A DNA stretch of 64,000 nt, taken from assembly GCF_900111245.1 (NCBI RefSeq), contig NZ_FOGO01000020.1:62001-126000 (forward strand). Reading direction: 5' to 3'. The stretch is from Streptomyces qinglanensis. Lineage in GTDB: Bacteria; Actinomycetota; Actinomycetes; Streptomycetales; Streptomycetaceae. Positions 29,904 to 39,020 of this stretch are shown here, piece after piece; position 1 is the first letter of the stretch, and every line of letters begins with the position of its first letter. A model generated the notes under the pieces. The model had not been told where the DNA came from and did no database searches. It saw only the letters and a list, made by a program, of their open reading frames with translations. A program made the translations under genes and the position numbers.

Positions 29904-30537
29904 AGCCCGCCCCTCTGTGATCTGCGACACGGGTGCCGCCAACTGGTTTGTGATCTCCACCACCTGACGCCCGATCATCCGATCGGATCGGCGTCAATCT
30001 TCATACGCAAAGCCCATGGATGATCACCTGAGGTGACATTCGAGCGTGCTCAGAGCCGTCAGAAGCGGATCGCTGTACCAAGCACTCGACTGCACGGGCA
30101 AATTCGCGCTGGACGGTTTCACCTGCTATGCGCGAACCACTGGGGATCGTGCACTCGTGAAACCCGGCACAAGCGGCGAGACCCGCGCGCGATCCGGCCG
30201 AGTCCTGCCCGTGACCGAAGGGGATGGGCGATAAGCACCCAACATCCCATTTGCACCAAGAGTTGGTTTCACGCTCCGGCGGCGCATGTGAACTGCGCCA
30301 CTCGCGCTCCCGTCAGCCGCTGACTTCTTTGCGCGGGCCTTTTCACCGTGGTACACCCCGCGGGAATTCCGGCAATGCGGACAACAACGTGGTCACGGCC
30401 CCGTAGTTGGGCAATGATCACGTCCGGGAATCCCCTCCGGGAGGCGTCCGCAGGGCTCAAGTCGCCGCTCGAGCGGCGACTGTGGCGCATCGCACGATTG
30501 TTGAGGGGAGGGTTTGCGGCCTGCTAGGCATTCCCTC
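29904..30537. promoter_or_regulatory. Divergent nuoA / NlpC-P60 regulatory region
   Basis: Long gene-free region between divergent transcripts. It holds a direct repeat TGTGATCT at 29916 and 29949 (33 bp apart). A bulged hairpin spans 29965-29996 (TGACGCC...GGCGTCA) around the 12-bp palindrome ATCCGATCGGAT at 29977-29988. GTGAAACC at 30157-30164 can pair with GGTTTCAC at either 30115-30122 or 30265-30272. A perfect 22-bp palindrome lies at 30460-30481. No protein-like open frame is present. It may include a long structured leader for the hydrolase gene; I could not match it to a known riboswitch. Confidence 0.5.
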
Positions 30538-31344
30538 ATGTCCCCGAAAGCTCAGATTCCCAGCCACCGGAAGCCCCGCTCCAGCAAGATGAACACGGCG
30601 CTGCGTGCGGGTATGACGGGTGGCGTCATGGGCACCATCGCCCTGACCGCGGCGGCGGCACCGGCCCTGGCGGCCGACAAGAACGCACCGGCCGACACGG
30701 TGGAGATGCCCACCCTCTCCACGGCCGACTCCAACACCCTCGCGGCGGAGTCCCTCCACCACTCCGCACAGCAGTACAGCCTCCAGCAGGCCCAGCAGGA
30801 CGCGGCCGCCGAGGCCAAGCAGGAGGCCAAGGAGACCAAGAAGAAGGCCGAGGCCGAGGCGAAGCGCAAGGCCGAGGCCAAGAAGAAGGCCGAAGCCGCC
30901 CGCAAGGCGGCGGCCGAGGCCAAGGAGCGCGCCTCCCGCTCCACGGAGCGCTCCTCCCTCACCACCACCAACGCCGCCGCGCCGCAGGGCGGCAACGTGG
31001 CCACCCTCCTCAGCTTCCTGCGCGCCCAGGTCGGCAAGTCCTACGTCATGGGCGCCACCGGCCCCTCCGCGTACGACTGCTCGGGCCTGACCCAGGCGGC
31101 CTACAAGCAGGTCGGCGTCAACCTGCCGCGTACCTCGCAGCCGCAGTCCACCGCGGGCACCCCCGTCTCCCTGGACAACCTCCAGCCGGGCGACCTGCTC
31201 TACTGGGGCGGCGCCGGCAGCGCCTACCACGTGGCCGTCTACGTGGGCGGCGGCAAGTTCATCGGCGCCCAGAACTCCTCCACCGGCATCGTGGAGCGCC
31301 CCCTGAGCTACGACCAGCCCACCGGCGCCGTCCGCGTGCTGTAA
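30538..31344 (+). CDS. Secreted NlpC/P60 peptidoglycan endopeptidase
   Basis: Cell-wall hydrolase cutting peptide stems of peptidoglycan (268 residues). A long Sec signal peptide (basic start SHRKPRSSK, hydrophobic GGVMGTIALTAAAAPALAA) ends near residue 42. Residues about 80-140 are a Glu/Lys/Ala-rich coiled coil (EAKQEAKETKKKAEAEAKRK). The NlpC/P60 domain takes the last 115 residues: catalytic Cys in AYDCSGLTQAAY near 181 and His in AYHVAVYVG near 233. The ATG at 30538 fits the MSxx..SHRKPR start of relatives but has no clear ribosome site; the GAGGGGAGGG at 30503-30512 is 25 bp away, and a TTG at 30514 is too close to it. Alone on its strand, with its own terminator. Confidence 0.92.
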   Translation: MSPKAQIPSHRKPRSSKMNTALRAGMTGGVMGTIALTAAAAPALAADKNAPADTVEMPTLSTADSNTLAAESLHHSAQQYSLQQAQQDAAAEAKQEAKETKKKAEAEAKRKAEAKKKAEAARKAAAEAKERASRSTERSSLTTTNAAAPQGGNVATLLSFLRAQVGKSYVMGATGPSAYDCSGLTQAAYKQVGVNLPRTSQPQSTAGTPVSLDNLQPGDLLYWGGAGSAYHVAVYVGGGKFIGAQNSSTGIVERPLSYDQPTGAVRVL

Positions 31345-31377
31345 CACCAGGCGCGGCCCGGTGCGCCGAAGCCGCCG

Positions 31378-31414
31378 GACCGAGGGCCCCACCGTTTCGG
31401 TGGGGCCCTCGGTC
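31378..31414 (+). terminator. Terminator of the NlpC/P60 gene
   Basis: A perfect 17-bp stem (31378-31394 with 31398-31414) around loop TTT, 33 bp after the stop. Confidence 0.85.
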
Positions 31415-31635
31415 GTACGCCGGCGCAGGGCGCCTACGACGACGCTCTCGGCGCTACTGAGTCTCGGGTGAGCTGCGGCGAATGGGCTCGATGTGCTGTT
31501 CCGATGTTCGAAGGCAACATTGGACAGCCAACTGCGCGGCAGCAGTTACCAGCTCTTCCGCCGGGTCGGGGTCGGGAGTGTAGGACGCCCCCCCGAGGAG
31601 TGCTCTGCCAGCACTTCGGGACCGAGGCGCGGGAA

Positions 31636-32307
31636 TCAGCCCGTCGGCGTCACCAGCCGGGTCTCGTAGGCGTACACAGCCGCCTGGGTGCGATCCCGGA
31701 GGCCGAGCTTCTCCAGGACGCGGCCGACATGCGTCTTGATGGTCGACTCGGCGACGACCAGCTTCGCGGCGATCTCGACGTTGGACAGGCCGCGGGCGAT
31801 GAGCACGAGCACCTCGGTCTCGCGCTCGGTGAGCTCACCGAGCCTGGCGACCGGCGGCAGTGCTCCGTCGGCGCCGTGGCCGGCCGGCCGGGTGAAGGTC
31901 CTGATCAGGCGCTTGGTGACGGTGGGGGCGAGCAGGGCCTCGCCGGCGGCGACGATCCGGATGCCGTCGGCGAGTTGCCGGGCAGGGGCGTCCTTGAGCA
32001 GGAAGCCGCTGGCACCGGCACGCAGCGCCCGGTAGACATATTCGTCCTGGTCGAAGGTGGTCAGTATCAGGACCCTGGCGTGCGCGTCGGCGGCGACGAT
32101 GCGACGGGTGGCCGCCAGCCCGTCGAGTACCGGCATCCTGATGTCCATCAGCACGACGTCCGGCCGCCGTTCCGCCACCAGTGCGAGGGCCTGTCGCCCG
32201 TCGGCCGCCTCGCCGACGATCTCGATGTCCGACTGGGCGCCGAGCAGGACCGAGAAGCCCTCGCGGACCATGGCCTGATCGTCGACGACGAGTACCCCGA
32301 TGGTCAC
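31636..32307 (-). CDS. NarL/LuxR-type response regulator
   Basis: DNA-binding response regulator (223 residues) paired with the histidine kinase upstream. The receiver domain has the acidic pair VVDDQ near residue 8, the phosphoacceptor Asp in VVLMDIRMPVLDG near 53, the Thr in LILTTFD near 82 and Lys in FLLKDAPA near 104. The C-terminal LuxR helix-turn-helix is LTERETEVLVLIARGLSNVEIAAKL near 158, followed by AESTIKTHVGRVLEKLGLRDR. The GTG start overlaps the kinase stop (GTGA). Targets are unknown; nothing divergent next to it suggests one. Confidence 0.93.
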   Translation of the reverse strand: MTIGVLVVDDQAMVREGFSVLLGAQSDIEIVGEAADGRQALALVAERRPDVVLMDIRMPVLDGLAATRRIVAADAHARVLILTTFDQDEYVYRALRAGASGFLLKDAPARQLADGIRIVAAGEALLAPTVTKRLIRTFTRPAGHGADGALPPVARLGELTERETEVLVLIARGLSNVEIAAKLVVAESTIKTHVGRVLEKLGLRDRTQAAVYAYETRLVTPTG

Positions 32308-33659
32308 GATGCCGCCTCCGCCGGGACCGGACGCCCTGCGGGGGCGGACACGGGCAGGAAGGCGACGACTTCATACCCGTCGTCCGGCGTGGGACCGGCC
32401 GTCATCTCTCCGCCCAGCATCGCCGCACGCTCGCGCATGCCGGGAATCCCGTGTCTGGAGCCACTCCCGATCGACCCGGAGGCGGCGGCCGGCGACACGG
32501 TGTCCCCGGCCGACAGATTGACGATGCGCACCCCGAGGCCCCCCAGGACGTAGGAGAGTTCGACCCGGGTGTCGGCTCCCGGCGCATGCCGCAGAACGTT
32601 GCTGAGCGCCTCCTGGATGATGCGGTAGGCCGACAGTTCGACCCCCTGCGGCAGTTCCCGCCGCGCGCCGGTGACCGCGGTCTCGACCGGCACCCCGGCG
32701 TCGCGGACGTTGGCCAGCAGGCCGTCGAGCTCCCCCAGGGTGGGCTGGGGGGCTTCCGGCGCGCCGGGGGCCCCGTAGTCCGACGCACGGATGACCCCGA
32801 GCACCCGGCGCAGCTCGGCGAGTGCCGCGACCGCGTTCTCGCGGATGGTGGCGAGGGAGGCGGCCAGCTCGGGCGGGATGCTCTCCACACGGTAGGGCGC
32901 CGCCTCCGCCTGGATGGCGACGACGGACATGTGGTGGGCGACCACGTCGTGCAGCTCCCGGGCGATGGTGGTGCGCTCCTCCAGCACGGTGCGCTTCGAT
33001 CTCTCGGCGAGGGAGGCGTCATGACTGGCCGCGGCCCGGACGCGCAGGTCGTACCAGGCTCGTGCGAAGACCGCGCCGATCAGCGCGAGAGCCGCCCAGA
33101 GCGAGAACGCGGCGAGGTTGCTCCGCTCAAGGTCGTGGGCAGGCGCCGCCGATGCCGCTCCCACGACGACGGTGCACAGCCACAGCACGGCCGCGACCGC
33201 CGGATGGCTGCGCAGGGCGACCAGCACCATCACGGTCAGATGCGAGATGAACACCGGCTCCGGAAACGGCAGCGGGTCGGTGACCAGTCGGGGGACCGTC
33301 ACCACGACGATTCCCCCGAGCGACAGCCACCAGGCCGCGATCGGCCGGAACAGGGCCAGCACCAGGGGTCCGGCTGTCGCCAGACCCAGCAGTACACCGC
33401 GCAGCGTGTCCCGGTAGGCGTAGTCGTACGGGTCCCAGCACAGTGACCAGCTCAACCAGACCAGTACAGCCGCGGAAGCACCGATCGCCAGATGCGGCAG
33501 CCGGCTCACCATGCTCCGCACCCGTCCGGACAGCATGCCCGCGACGGGTCCGGAGACGGGAAGCGGGGGCAGCCTCCGCGCCGCGAGAGCTCCGGCGAAC
33601 AGTTCCTGATGCAGGGCGTACAGGCCGCCCTGGAACGTCTTATGCCTCGTCTCAGTCAC
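32304..33659 (-). CDS. Sensor histidine kinase (HisKA_3 family)
   Basis: Membrane sensor kinase of the NarL-type systems (451 residues). About five to six transmembrane helices occupy residues 55-190 (LAIGASAAVLVWLSWSL ... LWAALALIGAVFA), with almost no extracytoplasmic domain, so it probably senses something in the membrane. The HisKA_3 dimerisation box is EERTTIARELHDVVAHHMSVV near 232, with the phospho-His in ELHD. The ATPase domain has QEALSNVLRHAPG near 345 and GIPGMRERAAMLGGEM near 408. The GTG at 33659 (TETRHKTFQGG) is chosen since the frame upstream is Arg/Tyr-rich noise. Co-translated with the response regulator. Confidence 0.9.
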   Translation of the reverse strand: MTETRHKTFQGGLYALHQELFAGALAARRLPPLPVSGPVAGMLSGRVRSMVSRLPHLAIGASAAVLVWLSWSLCWDPYDYAYRDTLRGVLLGLATAGPLVLALFRPIAAWWLSLGGIVVVTVPRLVTDPLPFPEPVFISHLTVMVLVALRSHPAVAAVLWLCTVVVGAASAAPAHDLERSNLAAFSLWAALALIGAVFARAWYDLRVRAAASHDASLAERSKRTVLEERTTIARELHDVVAHHMSVVAIQAEAAPYRVESIPPELAASLATIRENAVAALAELRRVLGVIRASDYGAPGAPEAPQPTLGELDGLLANVRDAGVPVETAVTGARRELPQGVELSAYRIIQEALSNVLRHAPGADTRVELSYVLGGLGVRIVNLSAGDTVSPAAASGSIGSGSRHGIPGMRERAAMLGGEMTAGPTPDDGYEVVAFLPVSAPAGRPVPAEAAS

Positions 33660-33745
33660 ACCGGGGACCGTACGGCGCGGGACCCCATCCGCACGTCCGC
33701 CCGGGTACGGATATCGCCGCCTCCGCCTCAGGTACGACACACGCA

Positions 33746-33786
33746 CCCGCACCGGGCGGTCCTCGTCGGGGCGCGCCCGGTGCGGG
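33746..33786 (-). terminator. Hairpin after the flavoprotein reductase gene
   Basis: A perfect 13-bp stem (33746-33758 with 33774-33786) with a 15-nt loop, 27 bp after the stop of the reductase gene in minus-strand transcription. Confidence 0.7.
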
Positions 33787-33813
33787 AGGGGCGGGCAGGG
33801 GTCGAAAGTCCGG

Positions 33814-35148
33814 TCAGGCGCGCGGGGTCACCTTCGCCAGGCCGTTGATGATGCGGTCCATGGCGTCGCCACCGGTGGGATCGGTGAGGTTGGCGAGCAT
33901 CTTGAGGGTGAAGCGCATCAGCACGGGGTGCGAGAGGCCGCGCTCGGTGGCCAGCTTCATCACCTTCGGGTTGCCGATGAGCTTCACGAAGGCGCGGCCC
34001 ATCGTGTAATAACCGCCGTAGGTGTCCTTGAGGACCTTCGGGTAGCGCCGCAGAGCCAGCTCGCGCTGGGCCCGGGTCGCCCGCGCGTGGGCCTGGACGA
34101 TGGTCTCGGCGGCGATCGCGCCGGACTCCATGGCGTAGGCGATGCCCTCCCCGTTGAACGGGTTCACCAGCCCGCCGGCGTCCCCGACCAGCAGCAGGCC
34201 GCGGGTGTAGTGCGGCTGGCGGTTGAAGGCCATGGGAAGCGCGGCGCCGCGGATCGGGCCCGTCATGTTCTCCGGGGTGTAGCCCCACTCCTCGGGCATC
34301 GAGGCGCACCACGCCTTGAGGACCTCGCGCCAGTCCAGCTCCTTGAACGCGGCGGAGGTGTTCAGCACCCCGAGCCCGACGTTGGAGGTGCCGTCGCCCA
34401 TGCCGAAGATCCAGCCGTAGCCGGGCAGCAGCCGGTCCTCGGCGCCCCGCCGGTCCCACAGCTCCAGCCAGGACTCCAGATAGTCGTCGTCGTGCCGGGG
34501 CGAGGTGAAGTAGGTCCGCACGGCGACCCCCATGGGCCGGTCCTCGCGGCGGTGCAGCCCCATCTTCAGCGACAGCCGGGTGGAGTTGCCGTCCGCCGCC
34601 ACCACGATCGGCGCGTGGAAGGTGACGGGCGTCTTCTCCTCGCCCAGCTTCGCGTGCACACCGGTGAGGTGCCCGGTGCGCTCGTCCACGATGGGCTCGG
34701 TGACGTTGCAGCGCTCGTGCAGGCGTGCGCCCGCCTTCTCCGCCTGGCGCGCGAGCTGCTCGTCGAAGTCGTCCCGCCTGCGGACCAGCCCGTAGTCCGG
34801 GTAGCTGGCCAGCTCGGGCCAGGGAAGCTGCAACCGGTGGCCGCCGCCGATGATGCGGAGCCCCTTGTTGCGCAGCCAGCCCGCCTCCTCGGAGATGTCG
34901 ATGCCCATCGCCACGAGCTGCTTGGTGGCACGCGGGGTGAGCCCGTCGCCGCACACCTTCTCGCGGGGGAACGCCGTCTTCTCCAGCAGCAGCACGTCCA
35001 GTCCGCTGCGGGCGAGGTGGTAGGCGGTCGTGGCGCCCGCGGGCCCGGCGCCGACGACGATCACATCGGCGGACCGCTCGGAGGCGGCCGCCTCCGGCCG
35101 GGACCGCGCCTTGGACTCGGAGTGCGCCTGGGGTTGGGGGTCGGCCAC
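33814..35148 (-). CDS. Geranylgeranyl-reductase-family flavoprotein (menaquinone reductase MenJ-like)
   Basis: FAD-dependent prenyl reductase (444 residues). The FAD-binding Rossmann loop is VIVVGAGPAGATTAYHLARSG near residue 29; KVCGDGLTPRA near 63 and LLLVGDAGGLVNPFNGEGIAYAMESG near 315 are signatures of the geranylgeranyl reductase family. In actinobacteria this branch saturates one isoprene unit of menaquinone (MenJ in Mycobacterium tuberculosis); I infer the same role because menG, mqnC, mqnA and a polyprenyl synthase are nearby. The first 25 residues are a hydrophilic extension. GGGAG lies 6 nt before the GTG start. Reduction of archaeal-type or other prenyl lipids is the alternative. 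Confidence 0.85.
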   Translation of the reverse strand: MADPQPQAHSESKARSRPEAAASERSADVIVVGAGPAGATTAYHLARSGLDVLLLEKTAFPREKVCGDGLTPRATKQLVAMGIDISEEAGWLRNKGLRIIGGGHRLQLPWPELASYPDYGLVRRRDDFDEQLARQAEKAGARLHERCNVTEPIVDERTGHLTGVHAKLGEEKTPVTFHAPIVVAADGNSTRLSLKMGLHRREDRPMGVAVRTYFTSPRHDDDYLESWLELWDRRGAEDRLLPGYGWIFGMGDGTSNVGLGVLNTSAAFKELDWREVLKAWCASMPEEWGYTPENMTGPIRGAALPMAFNRQPHYTRGLLLVGDAGGLVNPFNGEGIAYAMESGAIAAETIVQAHARATRAQRELALRRYPKVLKDTYGGYYTMGRAFVKLIGNPKVMKLATERGLSHPVLMRFTLKMLANLTDPTGGDAMDRIINGLAKVTPRA

Positions 35149-35235
35149 GAGGACTCCCGCATGCTGGCTGGTTGACTGACAGCGCCAGTCTATGCGGCGC
35201 GGGCGGGACCACCTCGGCGCGGTCCCGCCCGCACC

Positions 35236-38043
35236 TCAGGCGCCGTTCTCGTCCCAGGTGCGCAGCGCGGTGCTGAAGACCTGCTCGCGGCCCGGGTCCC
35301 AGGTGTCGTAGCCGCTCTCGGCGTAGATGCTGTACTCGGTGCCGTCCTCGGCCACGTACGCCTGGTCGACGGCGTGGACGGTGCGGCCCGTGTCGTCGGA
35401 GGTGTAGACGAACTCCCAGCGGGCGCCGGGCCGTCCCCGGAAGGTGTTCGCGGTCAGCTCCAGCCGCCGGTAGCCGTCGCGCTTGGCGGCGCCCTTCTCC
35501 AGGGTGCGGAAGTTCTCGTACGAGGTCTGGCCCGTGTTGCGGATGACGCCGATGCGCAGGTAGTCCTCGCTGCCCGGTGCCTCGTAGTCGACCTGGGTGC
35601 CCTTCACCGCACGCTGCCAGCCCTCCCGCACCCCGACGGAGAACCCCTCCGGATCGTCGGCCCTGGTGAACCCCTCGGGCAGCGAGGTGCTCTGCGGGGA
35701 ACCGGGGGTTCCGCCCTCCCCGCCCTCTCCGCCTTCCTCGGCATCGGCGCCGGACGCGCTTGCCGAGGGGGTGGGTTCGGGCGCCGGGCTGCCGGCGTCG
35801 TCGGGCCGCGGCGAGGTGGACGGGGAAACCTTCTCCCCGGCTGCCGACTTCTCGGCAGCCGCCGTGCCGTCGCCGTCCTTCCCGTCGCCGCCCGCCAGAT
35901 GGAGGATGCCGCCGGTCGCGGCGCCCACGACGAGGAACGCCGCCAGGACCAGGCCCGCCCAGGTGAGACCGCGGCGGCGCTGCGGCGGCGGGACCGGACC
36001 GCCGCCGCCCGGGACGGGGCCGGCGAGGGTGTCGCCCGCGGGGTACCCGCCGCCCGGCGCGCCCTGCTGCGGGGCGGCGTACGGAGGCGGCACCGGCGCT
36101 CCGGCCGGGGCGCCGTACGGAGCGGAGTATGGAGCGGGGTATGGAGCGGGGTAGGCGCCCGGACCGGAGCCGTCCGCCCGCGGCGGGCCGCCCCGGCCGC
36201 CCGCGCGGCCGAAGCGGGCGTGCAGGAACGGGACCAGCAGCGCGCCGCCGTAGGACCACAGCAGGGCGAACAGCAGCAGTTCGGCGATGCCTGCGCCGAC
36301 CTCGGCGCTGGAGGCGACGGACTCCCCGGTGCCGAAGTCGCTGCCGAGGCCGCCGGAGTCGCTGCCGTAGCCGTCGCCGAGGCCGCCGCCACCGAGGCCG
36401 CCGTCGCCGAGACCACCGCCGCCCGCGGTGCCGGACGCCTGGTGGAAGCGGGCCTCGAAGCCCATCCCGGCCACCGCGACGACCAGCAGCAGGCCCAGCA
36501 CGAAAAACCCGGCGGACAGGAGTTGTTCGCGGCGTTCGGCGCTGCGCCGGGCGACCAGGGTGCCCAGCAGCAGCGCGCAGGCCAGCCCGCCGGCCAGGGC
36601 GCCCACCACGGCCCAGCCGTCGGCGAGGTCGCTCAGCTCGCCGTATCCGAGCGACTCCCGGCCGGTGTTCCAGCGGTCGAAGTCCCACCGCACGTCGAGC
36701 GGCGCGCCCCAGGCCAGCGCGAGGCCGAGCGCACCGACGTTGGGCAGCATGGCCAGCAGCCCCCACACGTCGTCCGCGGTGATCTCGTCCGCGGAGACGA
36801 GCAGGACGACGAGCATGACGAGGGAGGCCAGCGCGAGCACACACACCAGCGCGAGCCCCGCCGTGCGCAACGCGCCCACCGCGGCGCGCACTCCGGGGCT
36901 CGCGGCCGCCACGGCACCGGATCCGCCGCGGGTCAGCACGAGCGCCGCCACCACGGTGGAGAGCAGGAACGCCCACAACAGGGTGAGCCCCGGCGCGGAG
37001 TCCAGTTCGAGACCCTCGTACGACGGCGCCGCGTACAGCCCCAGGAGCAGCCCGCCGAGTCCGCACAGCACGCCGATCCGCAGCGCCGCCTCCAGCCCGG
37101 CCGACGGCCCGGCCGCAGCGGTCCGGCGGCTCGCGACGCGGGCCGCGACGGCGAGCGCTCCGATCCACAGCACGGTGGCCAGCAGCGGCAGTCCGGTGAC
37201 CTCGGCCTTGCCGACCACACGTTCGCCCCCGACGTCGGCGCTGCCGTCGGAAGAGACCCCGAACCCGCCGCCGATGCCCCGCAGCAGTGCGGCCAGCGCG
37301 ACCCGCATCCGGGTGCCCCAGCCGATGTCGAGGTCGTCGAGATCGTCGTCGGACCAGAGACCGAGCGCGCAGGCGGCCGCCAGGAGCAGGCCCAGCGGCC
37401 AGGCGGCGACCCGCAGGGCCGCGGCCCAGTCGCCCTTCACGGTCCGCGCCAGGAACAGCCCGAGCGGCGTAGGCCCGGCGGGAGCGCCCGGCGGGGTCGG
37501 CGGCTGCGGGGGCTGTGGGAGCTGCGGCGCCCAGGCCGCCGCGCCGGGCGGCGTGCCGGGCGGCGCCGTCGGCAGCGCGGCCTGTGGGGCGGTCGGCGGT
37601 GTGCCGGGGGGCGCGGGCTGGGCCGGCAGGGAGGTCCGGGTCGGAACGTAGGCCGACGGGTCGGGTGGGGTGGGCGGAGCGCCGGACGCAGCCAGAGCTG
37701 CGGGAGCCGGCGGAGCGCCCGGCGCAGGCGGAGCCGCAGGGGCCGGCGGAGCGCCGGAGGCAGACGGGGCCGCGGCTGCCGACGCCGCGCCGGGGGCAGA
37801 CGGCACGTCAGCAGTCGTCGCATCAGCAGATGGCACGTCAGCAGTCGTCGCGCCGCCGGGTGTTCCCTGCCCTCCGGAACCCGGTGCGGCCTCGGGCGGG
37901 CCCGCCTCCCGCGGAACCGTCGGGGCCTCGGGCGGGGTGGCGGGTGCCGTGGGGGCGCCGCACGACATGCAGAAGCGGGCCTCGGCGGGAGAGGCCGTGC
38001 CGCACTGCGGACAGCGCTGCGGGGACGGCGGAGGGGACGGCAT
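35236..38043 (-). CDS. Large zinc-ribbon multi-pass membrane protein of unknown function
   Basis: A 935-residue protein with no assigned function. Order: zinc ribbon at residues 11-30 (CPQCG...CMSCG); a Pro/Ala-rich linker to about 190; about ten transmembrane segments from 215 to 620 interrupted by Gly/Ser-rich loops; a second Pro/Gly/Tyr-rich linker near 620-700; one more membrane helix (GLVLAAFLVVGAATGGILHLAGG) near 715; then a 140-residue extracytoplasmic domain starting FTRADDPEGFSVGVREGWQRA. That last domain resembles the tail found on some Streptomyces Ser/Thr kinases, but no kinase domain is present. The ATG at 38043 has GGAG 6 nt upstream. A 20-bp exact repeat at 37802 and 37832 (period 30) makes ATTADVPSAD twice. 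Confidence 0.75.
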   Translation of the reverse strand: MPSPPPSPQRCPQCGTASPAEARFCMSCGAPTAPATPPEAPTVPREAGPPEAAPGSGGQGTPGGATTADVPSADATTADVPSAPGAASAAAAPSASGAPPAPAAPPAPGAPPAPAALAASGAPPTPPDPSAYVPTRTSLPAQPAPPGTPPTAPQAALPTAPPGTPPGAAAWAPQLPQPPQPPTPPGAPAGPTPLGLFLARTVKGDWAAALRVAAWPLGLLLAAACALGLWSDDDLDDLDIGWGTRMRVALAALLRGIGGGFGVSSDGSADVGGERVVGKAEVTGLPLLATVLWIGALAVAARVASRRTAAAGPSAGLEAALRIGVLCGLGGLLLGLYAAPSYEGLELDSAPGLTLLWAFLLSTVVAALVLTRGGSGAVAAASPGVRAAVGALRTAGLALVCVLALASLVMLVVLLVSADEITADDVWGLLAMLPNVGALGLALAWGAPLDVRWDFDRWNTGRESLGYGELSDLADGWAVVGALAGGLACALLLGTLVARRSAERREQLLSAGFFVLGLLLVVAVAGMGFEARFHQASGTAGGGGLGDGGLGGGGLGDGYGSDSGGLGSDFGTGESVASSAEVGAGIAELLLFALLWSYGGALLVPFLHARFGRAGGRGGPPRADGSGPGAYPAPYPAPYSAPYGAPAGAPVPPPYAAPQQGAPGGGYPAGDTLAGPVPGGGGPVPPPQRRRGLTWAGLVLAAFLVVGAATGGILHLAGGDGKDGDGTAAAEKSAAGEKVSPSTSPRPDDAGSPAPEPTPSASASGADAEEGGEGGEGGTPGSPQSTSLPEGFTRADDPEGFSVGVREGWQRAVKGTQVDYEAPGSEDYLRIGVIRNTGQTSYENFRTLEKGAAKRDGYRRLELTANTFRGRPGARWEFVYTSDDTGRTVHAVDQAYVAEDGTEYSIYAESGYDTWDPGREQVFSTALRTWDENGA

Positions 38044-38262
38044 TGGCGCGCTCCGGTGGGTTCGGCGGGACGAAACGGCACCCGTGGGCACCGCGCGTGC
38101 GCGGACGGATACGGGGGGCGTCTCCATCGTTCCGCCGAACTCCAGTCGACGGAAGCAGATTTATCCAAGCGCAACCCGGGACCGGCTGCGGGGAGCGCGG
38201 CAGCCGCCGAGCGCGCCGCACGCTTCCCGCCGCGCGCCTTCGCCTGTGCGCCGCGCGCCGTG

Positions 38263-38961
38263 TCAGGTGGCGGGGCGGAATCCGCGGTGCAGCGCGACGA
38301 TGCCGCCGCTCAGGTTGCGCCAGGCCACCCGGCCCCAGCCCGCGTCCTGCAGCCGCGCCGCGAGCGCGGGCTGGTCGGGCCACGCGCGGATCGACTCCGC
38401 GAGATAGACGTACGCGTCCGGGCTGCTGCTGACGCGCCGCGCGAGGGGCGGCAGCGCACGCATCAGGTACTCGGTGTAGACGGTGCGGAACGGCGCCCAG
38501 GTGGGGTGGCTGAACTCGCAGATCAGCACCCGGCCGCCGGGCTTGGTGACCCGCAGCAGCTCGGCGAGGGCCGTGTCCACCGCGCTGACGTTGCGCAGCC
38601 CGAAGGAGATCGTCACGGCGTCGAACACGGCGTCGGCGAACGGGAGGCGGGTCGCGTCCCCCGCGGTGAACGGCATCCAGGGGTGGCGCCGCTTCCCCTC
38701 GCGCAGCATGCCCAGCGAGAAGTCGCACGGCACGGTGAACGCGCCGGCCTCCACGAACGGCAGCGACGAGGTGCCGGTGCCGGCCGCCAGGTCCAGCACC
38801 CGCTCACCCGGGCGGGCGTCCACGGCGTCGGCGACCGCCCGCCGCCACAGCCGGGTCTGGCCGAGCGAGAGCACGTCGTTGGTGAGGTCGTACCTGGCCG
38901 CCACGTCGTCGAACATGGCCGCGACCTCGTGCGGCTTCTTCTCCAGGGATGCCCGCGTCAC
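38263..38961 (-). CDS. menG: Demethylmenaquinone methyltransferase
   Basis: SAM-dependent C-methyltransferase that finishes menaquinone (232 residues; UbiE/MenG family). The SAM loop is VLDLAAGTGTSSLPF near residue 55; KPHEVAAMFDDVAARYDLTNDVLSLG near 8-34 and DAVTISFGLRNV near 112 are the family signatures, and the protein ends with SGGIVALHRGFRP. The GTG at 38961 (TRASLEKKPHEV) is chosen because the family begins there; the much longer open frame runs back through mqnC in another frame. It follows mqnC by 59 bp on the same strand, so the two probably share a transcript. Confidence 0.94.
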   Translation of the reverse strand: MTRASLEKKPHEVAAMFDDVAARYDLTNDVLSLGQTRLWRRAVADAVDARPGERVLDLAAGTGTSSLPFVEAGAFTVPCDFSLGMLREGKRRHPWMPFTAGDATRLPFADAVFDAVTISFGLRNVSAVDTALAELLRVTKPGGRVLICEFSHPTWAPFRTVYTEYLMRALPPLARRVSSSPDAYVYLAESIRAWPDQPALAARLQDAGWGRVAWRNLSGGIVALHRGFRPAT

Positions 38962-39020
38962 TTCTCGTCCGTCCGCTCGTCCACTCGTTCGCCGCCCGTC
39001 GGCATGCCCGGCCCGCTGGG

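Noticed and set aside
29884..30537. ydaO-type c-di-AMP riboswitch before the NlpC/P60 gene
   Set aside because: Only the short piece CCCGTCAGC near 30310 resembles the 3' core; the GGGGTGAATCC-type and other conserved parts are absent.
33728..37168. A 1146-codon minus-strand frame overlapping two genes
   Set aside because: Alternative frame of the zinc-ribbon protein and the flavoprotein reductase gene, both of which have clear motifs in their own frames.
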